DNA of 64,000 bases from Unio delphinus (lineage: Eukaryota > Mollusca > Bivalvia > Unionida > Unionidae): assembly GCA_029339505.1 (NCBI GenBank), contig JAQISU010000210.1, forward strand, positions 14,607,501 to 14,671,500, read 5' to 3'. Positions within the stretch are counted from its first letter, which is position 1, and each line of letters opens with the position of its first letter. Below the pieces are notes generated by a model. It had not been told where the DNA came from, made no database searches, and worked only from the letters and a program-made list of their open reading frames with translations. Of this stretch, positions 1-12,732 are shown one piece after another. The position numbers and the translations under genes are program-made.

Positions 1-41
<41 letters not shown>

Positions 42-94
42 GGATGGATGGATGGATGGATGGATGGATGGATGGATGGATGGATGGATGGATG

Positions 95-158
<64 letters not shown>

Positions 159-182
159 TAAAGATAGATAGATATAAAGATA
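1..182. repeat. (GATA)n/(GGAT)n microsatellite
   Basis: A tetranucleotide array that switches from GATA units to GGAT units and back, then fades into TATAAAGATAGA. It carries no coding signal. Confidence 0.97.
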
Positions 183-207
183 GATAGATATGTCTCCTCG
201 TTACGTG

Positions 208-208
<1 letters not shown>

Positions 209-250
<42 letters not shown>
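209..250. repeat. (TA)n microsatellite
   Basis: An almost pure TA run of about 40 bp. Confidence 0.95.
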
Positions 251-251
<1 letters not shown>

Positions 252-718
252 TATATATTGATATATCTTGCGTGTATTCTTCTATATATTTTATATGTGA
301 GATACGAATTAAGTCTGAGTACTACGCTTTTCAAGTAGACGTTATGTCTGACATGGTTTGTATGTGTACATGTGTCTACATATATGAGAGACGTTATATG
401 TATATAATTATATGAAACAACACTAGTATATCCGTTTAATACAAGCGATTGAAGTTGTTAAATTAGACGTCTTGCAATATAATCGTATACTGTTTAATGT
501 TGGTGAATCTATTTTCCCATCTTTCAGATGATCTCTAGCAAATCCAAATGGAATGAACTTCTCGTTATCGAGCTCATAACAGCAGGCAAACAAATAACAA
601 AACAGTATTAATCAAGTATGCGCTTGCACTCGACTGTCCGGTACGCCAACACAATCTGATTAACTTCCATCTTCTCCAAATTGACCGCTTTGGACAATAA
701 ACAGCAGACATATCCGAA

Positions 719-720
<2 letters not shown>

Positions 721-778
<58 letters not shown>
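721..778. repeat. (TC)n microsatellite
   Basis: A pure TC array. The Arg-Glu repeat ORF on the minus strand is an artefact of this array. Confidence 0.97.
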
Positions 779-781
<3 letters not shown>

Positions 782-827
782 GTCAACTGTAATTTAGTTG
801 AACCCTCTCTGATTTCTCTGTATAGGG

Positions 828-828
<1 letters not shown>

Positions 829-901
<73 letters not shown>
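829..901. repeat. (TA)n microsatellite
   Basis: A pure TA array of about 70 bp. Confidence 0.97.
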
Positions 902-904
<3 letters not shown>

Positions 905-2626
905 CACTGAAAATACCTAAACAGGCAACCTAAATCTTTTGTCCTGTTTCATCTTTATATTAATTTACCACGGTTTCCCATAAATGATGAATTTATGTTG
1001 GACAATTATATGCAAGCGAAGTATCAAACTCCTTTGTGGCAATCAACCATTCGAAAATTTTAATTGGGTATTCAGCTTTTCACAGATTTAATGTCAGCAT
1101 ACACGTGTATAGATAAGATGACTATTATTATTGTCTAATACAATTATTTCGTTACCCTGAATTTACCCCATACACATAGCAATACAATGGTTAAGGTGTG
1201 ATGATCGGCATTACATTATCGTTTGGATGTAGTAAGTTTTCAATTAATATACTATACTTCCGTTTAATGTTTAACAAATTCGAAGGATGCTTGCTATTAT
1301 ATGTACTGATTGAGGAGATACTTAGCTGAAGAATTGGCTGTTTGCGACCTTTAATATTATAATACGATATAAGAATGGGGTAGGATGTTGTTGACACTAA
1401 AAGTTTTAAACCCATATACGATTAAAATCCCATTATCGCATTAACTAATTAAATAAATGTAACAAAAGCAATATAATCTTTACCTTATGATAGAAACGTG
1501 GAGTCCACATAGCCAAATAATTTCAGGATGTGGCGGCTGGCTCGAGATACTTATTTTCTTTACTGTATGGATAACTAAGTAAAACTAATTCCAATTACCT
1601 GAAATCGCTCTCTTCTTTCGTGTCATTTTCCCTTTATATAAAGCCATTTATTACTTTATATCAAGCATACATTACTTATGTAGTATATTCTACATAAATG
1701 GCAAAACACCCGTACTCCGCAATGAATTTCCAATTTCAGCGAATGTTTTTGTTTCGTAACATGTATATAAACATAGCACTCCATTGGCATAGCTTTATCC
1801 AGTATGTTTCGGATTGTTTAGTGACGAAATTAATCTCCGAGGAATGTGATTCTGTAAGTATGCATGTGTTTTCTTTTAAAAGTTTAAACAATACTATATC
1901 TGCAACTAGGAAGGTGATTTGAGCTAAATATTTTATTATCTAAGTTTTCATTAATAAACTTCTATTATACAACTATCTCAAATGTATGAAAATGTGTGTT
2001 ACTATACAGCTGGTTTCACTCAAATGGCATTTGTATTGCAGGTCTGAGGATGAATTTTCCAAAGTCTCTCTTAACCCCCACTATCCCCTTTAATTTTCAC
2101 CGACACATGAAAACAAGTGAATTCATTCTTTTGCTCTAGCGTTACCAGGAAAGTACATAAGCATATTAAAATCAGCCTTACTCAACGAGACGTTGTGAAG
2201 CGATATGCATGGACTTAGACACGAGAGAAACATTATTCTTCAATGTTTAATAGTTCTGGATACGTTTGTGATATTGAAAGGGAAGTAGGTGTGCCACAAT
2301 GTTTTTAAGGCTATTCGTAACGCAAGGATCTCAAATGTTATTCTCAAACTTCTTTATTTGGACATTTGTCAATGAAACCATGCCTGATACACATAACTAT
2401 TGGGTAATTATCTGATTCTAGAGGAGAGTCAATATTTGTCTCCACTCCTCATTTACTGGTCAGTCCCATATGACACACTTTACATCATCAATATAAGCTG
2501 TGTTTACTTCATTCTCGGCAAGCTAGAAACCTGTGCAGTGTTAATGAAACCTAATGCAGTTGCCAATATTGGGTTATGCTTAATAGTCTACCATAATACC
2601 ATTTAGGTGCTAGTAAATAGGTTACG
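902..2626. other. noncoding upstream flank of the BMP-like gene
   Basis: AT-rich DNA without a supported gene. From about 2000 onward it has a diverged paralogue at 33440-34104, so the duplicated unit begins before the first coding exon. It presumably holds the promoter and 5' UTR, but no specific element stands out. Confidence 0.5.
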
Positions 2627-2855
2627 ATGCATAAGGTCGGATATCTAACGTGGAGATTTCTCTTTAGTCTGACGTTAATGTCACACATGTACAAAGAGTT
2701 TTCCTGTGTATCGATAGTTCGCGAACTTGGCAAAGGACTAGAAAAGTTATTAAATGAAAAGCAACTACAAGACATGACAACAGAACATTCTGAGCAAGAA
2801 CGATTGATTCATCTAGGGCGAAGCCAAAGACCATTTTCCAAAGAGTTCATTCCTT
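2627..2855 (+). CDS. BMP/TGF-beta-like ligand, exon 1 (signal peptide and start of prodomain)
   Basis: The exon opens at an ATG, runs 76 codons plus one base, and ends at a consensus donor GTGAGT (2856). Residues about 8-26 form a hydrophobic signal-peptide-like stretch (FLFSLTLMSHMYKEFSC). Near the end, GRSQRPFSKEFIP resembles the RRPxPSxxxxIPxYM segment conserved early in BMP prodomains (family knowledge). The leftover base T pairs in phase with the exon at 4916, where it would give Tyr after Ile-Pro. A paralogous exon of identical length lies at 34105-34333. Reading on through the donor gives a 110-residue ORF, which I take to be intron read-through. The ligand identity rests mainly on the 3' exons at 8971 and 9637; the link to this exon is inferred from order, phase and co-duplication. 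Confidence 0.65.
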
Positions 2856-4915
2856 GTGAGTATAAGATTTGTACATCAAACCATTCTTCCAGCGAAAAGA
2901 TAAATTATCATAACAAGTTTTCATTTAGTAGTGTCGTAGTCTCATTGTATTATTGGTAATATTATTTTGTTTCAAAACCTTTACCAACTTTCACATTTAC
3001 CTTCATAAACAGTTATTCAAGTAATGTATGAATTCAATATTCTCATCAGCGTGTCGGATTCTTTAGTTTCCACCCTGTACCATAACTAATTATCTGTACA
3101 TAGAACCAATATTATACCTAATTGCCATTTCATAGGCATTTATTGTATGCTGTCGGCAAAGCTTTCCATTCGTGTCCTTACCTATACCATTTTAGTCTTT
3201 ACCTCTAAATCATTGAAACACCACCTCTGCATGGATAGATAACACGATTAAATCAGCTAGTCAAACAATAGGTATTTTTATCCTCTGCACACTTAATACA
3301 TTGGTCAACTAGTTGAAAAGCCCTGAATCCATCCCTATCCTATATAATGACTTAACCCATGGCTATTCATCTAGTTTAAACTGTGGATCCCTACCTATCT
3401 TTTAATGAGTTATCCCACGGCTATTCTTCTAGTCTATATCCTTCATCCATTACTATCCTCTACATAAATATCTCTAGGTAAGGCGACTGCTCGAAACATA
3501 TGTTCAATGACTATCGAATAATGCCTTGCCCCTAAGTTATAACTATGATGCTGTTGATACCTTTGCTTCTCGTGTTTGCAAATCTTAGTATCTGTGGAAT
3601 CCTGACTTAACTTTGTATTAACTTGAACAGTTATCATTTCAACCTTCATTTATACCTAACTCATCTAACGTCTCCCCATCCTGGTAATTAGTATGTATGT
3701 GTGCTACTGGGTCTCTAGAACTAACGGCAATTGCTAAAAGGTTAAAATACAGTTCATGCAACATAAGATATTCTGGTTGTAGTCATTAACAAATCAGTCA
3801 AGTTGGTCTGGCATAATGCATTTCTTCATGTATCTCCCTTCTTTTCTCGATTATAAGAAGGAGAATACTTTTATTTAATGGCCACAATTTCCCAGCTTAG
3901 TCCACAATATTTTTTTCTGATTTATATTGCTTAGGTAAGTATAATTCAGCACGGTTAAAATGTATAATTTGTTTCGTCTGTTAATTAATCTCCTCCAATA
4001 AGAGTTGCACAGATATGACAATACTCTCGTTTTAAACGTGTATGAAAGAGCATTGTAGTGTGTATGTATGCAATTCTTGAACCATTGTGTGACATTATAT
4101 TTGATTTTGGTATGATAATGTGTGTGTGTCTATTTTGTCTTCCTTTTTTATACCTTACTGAGTCTTGTGTGATGCCGTGTTTGCACTATAACATGGAAGG
4201 GTTACGTGTATAAACTTTCCGAATTTTTCGCTGAATATTAGAGATGTTAGTATTTGGAATTTAATCAAAACGTAGATGTGTTTTGGTCTATTGTACATTA
4301 AAATTGAACCTATGTATCCAGGCAGATTATGTCACGTTACATATCTATGTAAGATTTGGGAGAAGTTAAATGCACTGTTAATTTCCCGTAATACCCCAGA
4401 TTGTCGCATACCATGTTAATTTTCATTGATATGTTAGACATGCCTCTTCCAAGGTTAAATGGATTTATGAGTGAGTCTTTCTTATCCTGTATTGAATGCT
4501 AGTTATAACCCCAAATGGCTATTTTACCAGACTATTACAAAATTAGCACAATATACGTGATATATATTTTGGAAGTTGGTGTATCTAAGGTATTATTTCA
4601 ATACCAGGTCAGCTTGCTTAGTGAAATGATCAAGTGCAATGTAAAGGTTGGATGAATTGAGAACTGTTTTATCTTCATCAATATTTAAAACCAGTGTTTA
4701 TTTTACAATTCGTACTGAACCATTATTATCACATTCTTTTATTTGTGCATGTTTGCTAAGAAATGCTTAGTCTCTTGAAATTATTCAAGGATAATACAGT
4801 ATGTTATTCAAGTATATATATATACAGAGAGAGAGAGACGTTTTTTGTATTTCCCGGTAAGATTGACTTAAACTTACAAAGAATTTACTTGTATCTGATG
4901 TATCACCTACTACAG
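2856..4915 (+). other. probable intron 1 of the BMP-like gene
   Basis: It starts with GTGAGT and ends at a pyrimidine-containing stretch followed by ACTACAG. No coding signal is seen. Its 3' part (about 4000-4850) has diverged paralogues at 32150-33110 and 36000-36930, where short TA runs have become long arrays. Confidence 0.5.
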
Positions 4916-5050
4916 ATCAAAAGACTATTCCCGGAAAATCCGAACATGATGGAGATGATGGTCCTGAAAGAAAGTCACAGTCCATTATGAATGTCTTGTT
5001 TCAGATGTCAACAAAAGAGCTCCTAAGGGATGCACCTTCCGAACGAAAAC
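4916..5050 (+). CDS. candidate prodomain exon 2 of the BMP-like gene
   Basis: A 135-bp stretch flanked by a good acceptor (CTACTACAG) and donor (GTGAGATTAG). Two bases complete the codon left by exon 1, 44 codons are open, and one base is left over. The hydrophilic peptide includes SIMNVLFQMSTKELLRDA. I know no diagnostic motif for it; support is splice sites, phase and position. It is absent from the third locus copy, where sequence jumps from the paralogue of about 4850 to that of about 5541. Confidence 0.45.
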
Positions 5051-8000
5051 GTGAGATTAGTTTTTCTATGTTTTTGCGTTCATCCCTTTTTCCTGTTATA
5101 TATTAATACTTATTATTGCTTCGGCACAAAATAAGTACATCATTGTCTTTTTCAAGCTTGATTCATTCTACATTCATTGTAATATTCTCACAAGGTCTGG
5201 GCAATGGGGCACCAAGATAATCAACGTCTTAGTTGACATTAGCGTGTCATACCTTCGAGATTTAATCAAATAAATAATATTTTACTGTAAGAAGTATTTC
5301 CATAAATTAAATAATGTCCGAAATGACAGCTGTATATTTAGTGTTTTAAGCAATTTTCACGAAAGACTTCTTATAGTAAATGTAGCGGCATAAAGATTTA
5401 TATAAATCATCAATCTTCAGAAGCATGGCGTGTCATGTTTGCTGAAAGAGTTGTTTTTTTTAAAATTTTGTCTTCATGAGTGATGTTGCTCACTAAAGAA
5501 ACTATTGTTAAAGATGTTACTCAGATATAGTTTAGAACATCTGTATCGTAATAACATGAGCTGAGATTTATAAATCATACCTAACCACCCGAAGTAATCC
5601 ACATAAATGTTGTAAATGGTTGTGGTCTTGAATCTCCAATAGCATCAAGCAATATTAAACGTTCGTTCGTTGTGTCTTTAGCAAGTGGGGATAAGATACA
5701 TTCTCTAGCTCAAACTCCGAACCAAAATGTTTATCATACCAAGTAAATATAACTTGATTTATCAACATATCTTATGACGTACCATCTGGCTATGTTTCTC
5801 AAAAGCATACGTTCCGATTTATTCGCCCATCTCCATTGGCTAAATCCTGATGTATAATAACACAATCAAATTTATATTTTCCTTTCTTAATTTCATTTCA
5901 TTCTTTGAATTTTTGCAAACAACAAATGATCATTTTTACAGCATTAAAGTCCGCAAAGGTGTGCAGACAGGTCGAATAATAATTTTACCGTGATTAAAAA
6001 TACGATAATGAGTATTTAAACAAGGACAGCAACGGTATATACCTTTTGATTGATCAGCGACAGGATCATTAACGACATTATCAATACCTGTGTTGGCAAA
6101 TGAAATGTTTGGTGATCAAGATAATTCGCAGGTGCTATTTTTCCATAACTCTAGTAACAGAAGAAGCTGGATTTCATTTTCAAAAGAATCCAATTTTTGA
6201 TCCAAAATATAACGTTCCCACCAATCAACTAATACCTTCAGTGGCCTAAAATTAAATGGCCCTTAAACTAAGTAGGGTATTTAAGCAACATGACGCAGAG
6301 AAATTTGAATAAAACAGTAGTCACTGACTGAACATCCAATGTTCCTAAAACATTGATTACATTAGGCTGGATAAACTCTTGTATCAGATAATATTTTTGT
6401 TTAAAAGGGATTTGGTTTGGTCGAATCAAGATAAATTTCTTAAATTTCTTCGACATAATTGCTTCATAATTGTTTACATCACGTTCCAGATTGTATTAAA
6501 CATAGCTGTTAGGTCGAAAACTTTATTATAATTCTTTCAAACATTTGCAATTGCATCTATTTTACTCATTCATGTTCAGTTACATTTAAGTTTCTTTTCC
6601 AATCTCTCTTTCTCTCTATCCATCTTCGTTCTGTAATTGCATTAGATTTGAAGCAAAAGTTTCTTAGCACTATTTAATTCTTCTATTTTAATTTCAATTC
6701 CGTAACTTGTATGAAGATTCGGTTTTCGACTTTTTAATAACCAACACATATCTGTTCATAATGTTTTTAATGTCAAATATGTAATCAATGTATATTTATT
6801 ATATTAATAAATATTAATTTCTTATTCTGAAATATCAATTAAACTGAAACTTTGGAGTAATTCACCCGTTCTTAGTGGATTAATTTTAAAATAAAGTTTA
6901 CCACCTTTTGGACATTGTGACTGTTTGCTGGTTTCACTGTATCAAATGAAAAAGGTCGACCGTATATTATATCACGCAAATGTATACTTAACCATTTCTT
7001 ACTTCTGCAGGTGGAATAAGACAGTTAGTAATATTTGGTGAAACTATATATTTAGTTTATATACTAAAGTTTGTTAAAATAACTCCATTCTCGAGATTTG
7101 TTCAAAACAAAACGCCATTACATTTTATGTTCCTTATACAACCATTCACTTTAAGCTTAAAATTAATTTTACTTTATTTTATTTCCTTCTTTGTTTTTTG
7201 TTTCATCTATCTTCTCATATGTACAGCTGCTAATAATGCGAGTATGATCCAAGTCCCAACATAAAACGATGCACAAGAGCTTTAAAAGATTCCTAACAAT
7301 GATACAAAATAAACTTTGGATTTCTTTAAAGCAGATAAAAACACAGTTATGCCTCAAAGCTGGTGAATATCAAAGTCTAAAAATATGGACAAATATGATG
7401 CAGGCTTTACCTCATATTTTGTACGCGGATCGCCTTGTACATTCTGCTTTCAGATCAACATCTGCCTTACTTTTCTGATCACTGTACATGCATTATATAT
7501 ATATATATATATATCTATATATATATATATATATATGCCGTGCTATTCTTGTTAGCGTAAACACTTATTTCATATCAATTTTAATGCCGATTTATGCATA
7601 TGCATTATATTCATTTAACTATTTGCCATTTCTATACTGATCACTGTAAATTATTGTAATGGGTTGCCTTATGTATACAATACTTACGTGTAAAGCAATT
7701 TTAAGTGTATCTCTCTTCCTGCACATCTACTGTTTCGTGTAAATGGGAAGGTCTCATCAGATGTCACTTATATAATGGGCACTAAATTATTTGAAGTATT
7801 AAAGCATCCCGTCAAGTCATGACAAGGACTTATAAAATGGCACTAATTGCTGCCCAGCTTGCCACAGCATTAAAAGGTTAGTGTTGGGACTGATCGTCCT
7901 CAAGACACAAGATGTTTGATAGATGCCCTATTGATATCTATCACCATAACCAGCAACACTGGAGACATTTCAATGAAATGACTGAACATTTGTTAAAACT

Positions 8001-8970
8001 AATTTAAAAATCCACATAACACACACACTTTGATATAAATAGTTGCCTTTCAATGACGATCAGTGCACATACATATAGAAATGAGAGATAATAAATACAG
8101 GTTTATAATAGATACAAAAAATAAATAAAAATATATAAAAATGCATCAAAAAATAAATAATGAAATAATAAAATACAGTTACACAATGTGTAGGAGATGT
8201 ATTTCCATCTCTACAGTGGCACGTCGGGCAAGTATTAATATAGATATTTATAATATTTCGTATTATTGTCCGTTTATATTCCGATCGCTGAATATGCACA
8301 GAACAACCAAAATTTAATATAGAAGGTATTATACTAATTTAAACAACATAAGGTAATGAAGTATCATTAGTCGTGTGTGTAGATCGATGGGTATCTACGC
8401 GGCAACAAATTCAGATTACTTGTCTTATAAAATGACTATCGGAATCTCATTTTCATCATTGAAAAAATTTCCTACTGGGTGCAAACAAAATCTTTGCAAG
8501 CGTGTAAAGTATATTGTACCAGAAATGTATAGTAATTTAGCCTTACATTTATATTGCGGTACATAATAATTTTGTTAGCTGTATGACGGCATATGTAGTT
8601 AGTAGTATATGAAACTGCTTCACTAAGTAAAGTAAGGCAATACACTTAACACAAGTGAACGCGGGCCAGCACAACATAACGCCATATCTAACATGCTCTA
8701 TTTATATAAGCCCACCAAATACATCACATACCAAATTGATTATCTCGTCATATGCACTATTAACCCAAGACATAGACACAGTTATCTCAGATTGAAAATG
8801 TGTAATAACGAATTTGGGAATTACGAGTTCAAGACTGCAGAGATGGAATAGTATATAATGTATATTCAAATGATACGTTTAGTTTATATTTGTTCTTTCG
8901 TGTTTCGCTTTCTTTTTCGTAATTTTTATTATTGACGAATCATACGTTTCGGAACATATTACATTTACAG
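5051..8970 (+). other. intronic region of the BMP-like gene, missing prodomain exons not located
   Basis: AT-rich, with a (TA)n run at 7493-7536. Pieces are paralogous to 36950-39120 (5541-7700) and to 20330-22094 (6960-8970). Further prodomain exons and the furin site must lie here if the gene is complete, but I could not assign them. One phase-compatible acceptor, CTGCAG before GTGGAATAAGA at about 7010, is conserved in the third copy. Confidence 0.4.
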
Positions 8971-9056
8971 GTAGATATTCGGCTGGCCAGCAGCCAGCAG
9001 GGTCGGAATGCCAAAGACACAATATGTATGTGGATTTCACAAAGCTAGGATGGAAT
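8971..9056 (+). CDS. BMP/TGF-beta-like ligand, first exon of the mature domain
   Basis: An 86-bp exon between acceptor TTTACAG and donor GTAAGT. In frame it ends with CQRHNMYVDFTKLGWN, which matches the start of a TGF-beta cystine-knot domain: first Cys, Arg-His, Leu/Met-Tyr-Val-x-Phe, Gly-Trp. It ends on a codon boundary and continues directly into the exon at 9637. The furin site is not in this exon. A copy of exactly the same length lies at 22095-22180. Confidence 0.85.
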
Positions 9057-9129
9057 GTAAGTGTTTGTATTTCTACTTATTAGTTCATTTAATTACCAGG
9101 AATTTATATATTGATTATTGCTTTTTGCA

Positions 9130-9215
<86 letters not shown>
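9130..9215. repeat. (TA)n microsatellite in the last intron
   Basis: A pure TA array inside the intron between the two mature-domain exons. The paralogous intron at 22276-22343 also carries one. Confidence 0.97.
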
Positions 9216-9216
<1 letters not shown>

Positions 9217-9636
9217 TTTGTCATACTCACAGTTCAGCTATATATGATTGCATTATATACGTTGTAAAGAGTCTTGTTAATAGAATATACTTCATTAAAA
9301 CTTAATAAGGAGACGTGTTTGGAATCCACTTGTCTCTAAATGACGATGTGCTTTTGTTTCAAATCGACAAGCTACAACATATATAGATTTGACGTTACAG
9401 TAAAATAATTCAACCATTCCTTGAATTACCCAAATATCGTACACAGTACCATATATTTGCTCATGCACAAGCACGTACGTGGTGACAAATCAACATAACG
9501 CTGTTTTCATTTGGATTTACGTGATTCATTGATATCTACATTAACCATGACCCGAGTTTCAAATGCGTACTTTATATAGTTTCTTATATACAAAAATGGT
9601 GACTGCAGTTAATACACGTCTATTTATATATTTCAG

Positions 9637-9888
9637 TCATGGATTGTCGCCCCACCTGGATATAATGCATATTATTGTGCTGGGGAATGTTCGTTGGTGC
9701 AAATGATGCTGAATTCTACATATCATGGTTATTTTCAGGGAATTATGAACGGATATAATTCTCAGATCCCTAAACCTTGCTGTGTTCCAACAAAACTCTC
9801 CTCATTACAATTGTTATATAATGTTAATTCAAGTATTTACAATGAGCTTTGGAACGATATGATAGTGGAAGCTTGCGGATGTCTCTGA
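9637..9888 (+). CDS. BMP/TGF-beta-like ligand, terminal exon
   Basis: After the acceptor TATTTCAG, 83 codons run to TGA. Visible motifs are SWIVAPPGYNAYYCAGEC, IPKPCCVPTKLSSLQLLY and the terminal ACGCL. With the Cys in the 8971 exon these make the seven cysteines of a BMP-class cystine knot, including the CC pair containing the inter-chain cysteine. The product would be a secreted dimeric ligand for Ser/Thr-kinase receptors. The Ala-Pro-Pro-Gly-Tyr segment and the spacing are BMP-like rather than activin-like. I do not assign an orthologue. A truncated pseudo-exon lies at 22740. Confidence 0.92.
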   Translation, partial: SWIVAPPGYNAYYCAGECSLVQMMLNSTYHGYFQGIMNGYNSQIPKPCCVPTKLSSLQLLYNVNSSIYNELWNDMIVEACGCL

Positions 9889-10909
9889 TACTAGCAGATT
9901 ATCCTTGAACCAAGTGTATCGGGTAAAAAATCATCATTTCTAAAACATTCAAGCTATCTCCGTAATTTAACTTATATGTGTAAGAAATACACTTCTGTGT
10001 AAATACCCTACTGTAAAAAATTATATTTAATACAACAACTTAAATAACGTTTTCAGTATAACAGGTGCTGTCTGACGCAATACAGTCTTTCAAAAATACT
10101 GTTCTACATAAGTTCTTTTAAATAAGGTGAAACATTCACCGTACATATTGTTATCATAAAGACATATCTGTTACGCTCATGTAAAGCAAAACAATCTGAA
10201 TACACTGTATACATCATATAAATTAATATTCTCATATAAACACTGGTGTTATTATTGATGGAATAGCTGTCATCAGTACGTTTCCTAAGTTATCATACAT
10301 ACATACATACATACATACATACATACATACATACATACATTTACATCCATCCATCCATCCATGCGTGCGTGCGTGCGTACATACATACATGCATACATGC
10401 ATACATACGTACATACATACATACATACATACGTTATGTATAATTTCATCTATTTTCGGATGCAACAGTTTGTTTTACAATTTTGTGTAAATGATCTTGT
10501 TCATCAGTATTATTAACAAGTGTCCCTTAAACGCCATGATGTCCAAGCCGTTAATTTATACGTATGCCTAACTATTCTTCATTTTACCAATTAGAGACGA
10601 GCAGTTGTAGTACCTAAATAGTATAAAACAACACATCACATATTTTGTACGAATTATGTCCTCCACAGTACTGCATATTTCCCTATTTTATCTAACATGG
10701 AATGCACCGAACCTTACAAGGCTGAACTCCCACTATATGATGAATTTCCTTTTAGATTCAATATAATGGTAACGTTGTTAAATCGACTTGTTTTTATATA
10801 CTGTATCCATTTGTTTTAATGTATCAATCATTTTGGTGATCCTCTATCTGCCTGGGCTGAAATTACATATGTTTCAAAATATTTGACAATGTGCTGAAGT
10901 TATAAACCG

Positions 10910-10950
<41 letters not shown>
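9889..10950. other. 3' flank of the BMP-like gene, noncoding
   Basis: Probable 3' UTR and intergenic DNA; no further gene supported. It contains the compound microsatellite at 10294-10432 and a (TA)n run at 10911-10946. Confidence 0.5.
10294..10432. repeat. CATA/CATC/CGTG compound microsatellite
   Basis: Tetranucleotide units change from CATA to CATC to CGTG and back. The Met-Tyr-Val-Cys repeat ORF on the minus strand is an artefact. Confidence 0.97.
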
Positions 10951-10952
<2 letters not shown>

Positions 10953-11100
10953 AGCAGATAATGTGAATCAGAGAACTTTATAGAGACGTCTGTTTGGTAA
11001 ACAAAGGCCTCCCACGAAACCGAACAAAAAGTAACGTAAAAAAAGAACTAAGGCTCTGACCAACCGAGACGCATATTTGATGTCACACCCTCGCTGCTGC
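10951..11100. repeat. terminal region of Polinton-like fragment C
   Basis: It begins with AGCAGATAATGTGAATCAG and ends with CCCTCGCTGCTGC. Both resemble the AGCAGCAGAGGG tip and its inverted partner in elements A and outer. Inside, ACAAAGGCCTCCCACGAAAC matches 17505-17530 and 24173-24240. I read it as a decayed element end; immediately right of it starts a family coding remnant. Confidence 0.55.
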
Positions 11101-11129
11101 AATTAATTGAATCATAAAATATAACAGTA

Positions 11130-11500
11130 ATGGTAGAAAAATCATTAGCAACTAGATTGTCTCGAGTAAAACCAGCGGCAATTAGGAAATTCATACCGGT
11201 GCGTGATTCTGTCAGACAAAAATTACAACAACGACAGGTATCTCAAGTTGATTTTGGTGCTGAACTATTATTCAACCTCATTATTACAACCACTTACTAA
11301 ATTATATATGGAAAGATAGAAGAGGAGAAAAAATAATGACAGTTGTTCTTCCTTAACTTAAAAAAATCACGTAGAGAACTGTAGAAACATCTAGATTCTT
11401 GCTAAATCTGCAATCTGATATAACCGCTTCACAACCACAACCATAAGCATCCGCTGCTGACCATACCAGAGAAGAAACACATAAAGAAAGAGAATCGTAA
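11130..11500 (+). pseudogene. Polinton-like conserved unknown protein, 5' part (fragment C)
   Basis: It opens with an ATG and 56 open codons containing ATRLSRVKPAAIRKFIPVRD, which match the N terminus of the unknown protein in A (starts 31165) and the inner element (about 48990). It then frameshifts, and later fragments still match. The LTR element at 11505 cuts it; sequence of the same gene resumes after 16182. Function is unknown. Confidence 0.7.
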
Positions 11501-11504
11501 GAAG

Positions 11505-12732
11505 TGTTATGAATGTTTTTGCTTGTTATATGTTGTGATTAGCTTTTCATAACCTTCTTCTCATTTCTTGCTATGAGAAGGAATTACTCGTAAGTTAAGG
11601 AGCGTCATTATCCATGGTGAGAGAGAGAGAGAGAGAAGAAGAAAGAATTCAGGCTCTCTTAAAGGGAGCGCCGCCGCGATGATAGACAGCTACATCTGAA
11701 ATTAAGAGTCAAACATTCATTTTCTACTGACATGGAGAACTTTATTTAAATAATCAACACACATATATATTACTACATTCTAGAAACACATCTAAAAGCT
11801 TTATAATAAAAGTTCATGAAATACATATTACATTTTCCTTATTAAGCTTTCCAACTTCATTTACCCGTATAACTTCTGCACCTTAGAATATTATACAATA
11901 GTTAATTCTCAATCAATTTCAAGATAACCGAAGTATGAAATATAATAACTGTAATTAATGCAACAATTAATTTAAAGAATACATTTCACTTATCTTAAAG
12001 TAGAATATTGATTTAGAATCTCAAGCATTAAAAATACTTATTTCTTAAAATAGGTATAAAACATGTACAGTGTCCTTACCTGAAATTAAGAGTCAAACAT
12101 TCATTTTCTACTGACATGGAGAACTAATCTGACCTGATCGCGCATCTGTATTTATAGTGTTAGGGTCAGAGAAGGTCATACCCTCCATGCATCAGTCAGA
12201 AAAGATGCTGACTTACTTTCAGGCATAAACCAGTTTCGACCGGCAGAAACCAACTTATCTTACGTCATAAGACCTACTCTATAGTTTATTTATATTCGTT
12301 TCATATCGTCACACCAAATATGGTTAGCTGTTAGTTGGAAGCCATCTTGTTTCTGTATCGTCTAGAGAAATCTTACTTCAGCTTCATTAACTGAATTGAA
12401 CTCATGCAAACACTAGGTCAGGAACATATTCTTACTAATGTAGCTTAGAACTATAGCTGAGCAGGCAAAATTCATGTATAATGTTTTTCGTATACAATCT
12501 CACACAACATTGTATATTGGCAATGTTCTTAGCTACTTTTACTTGAGTTATAGTGTGGTTATATACATTGCCCTTTTTTACTTGCTCAACAACCATTTCT
12601 ATTCTATATAGTTGTGTTACAAAAACAAATGAAATTACCTTTAATATCTTTTAACAAATAAAACATTACTTTAATTCAATTCAAAAGAAAATATCAATCT
12701 TATTAATTTTTTCTACAAATTCAATCCTAACA
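11505..12732. repeat. LTR, left copy
   Basis: Nearly identical to the right copy from about 11740 to 12732. The first roughly 200 bp differ. A 40-bp block found once near 15530 in the right copy occurs twice here (about 11696 and 12080), suggesting local gene conversion or duplication. Confidence 0.8.

Noticed and set aside
574..786. Arg-Glu repeat ORF and the many Tyr-Ile, Ser-Ile-Tyr-Leu and Met-Tyr-Val-Cys repeat ORFs
   Set aside because: They are translations of (TC)n, (TA)n, (GATA)n and CATA microsatellites.
7010..7180. Possible extra BMP-like exon after CTGCAG, phase-compatible with 5050
   Set aside because: The long frame is AT-rich and low in information and no donor is convincing. 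It is kept only as a remark in the intron entry.
9008..9247. 79-codon ORF over the BMP-like exon
   Set aside because: Wrong frame. The splice-consistent frame gives the cystine-knot sequence, and the ORF runs into a TA array.
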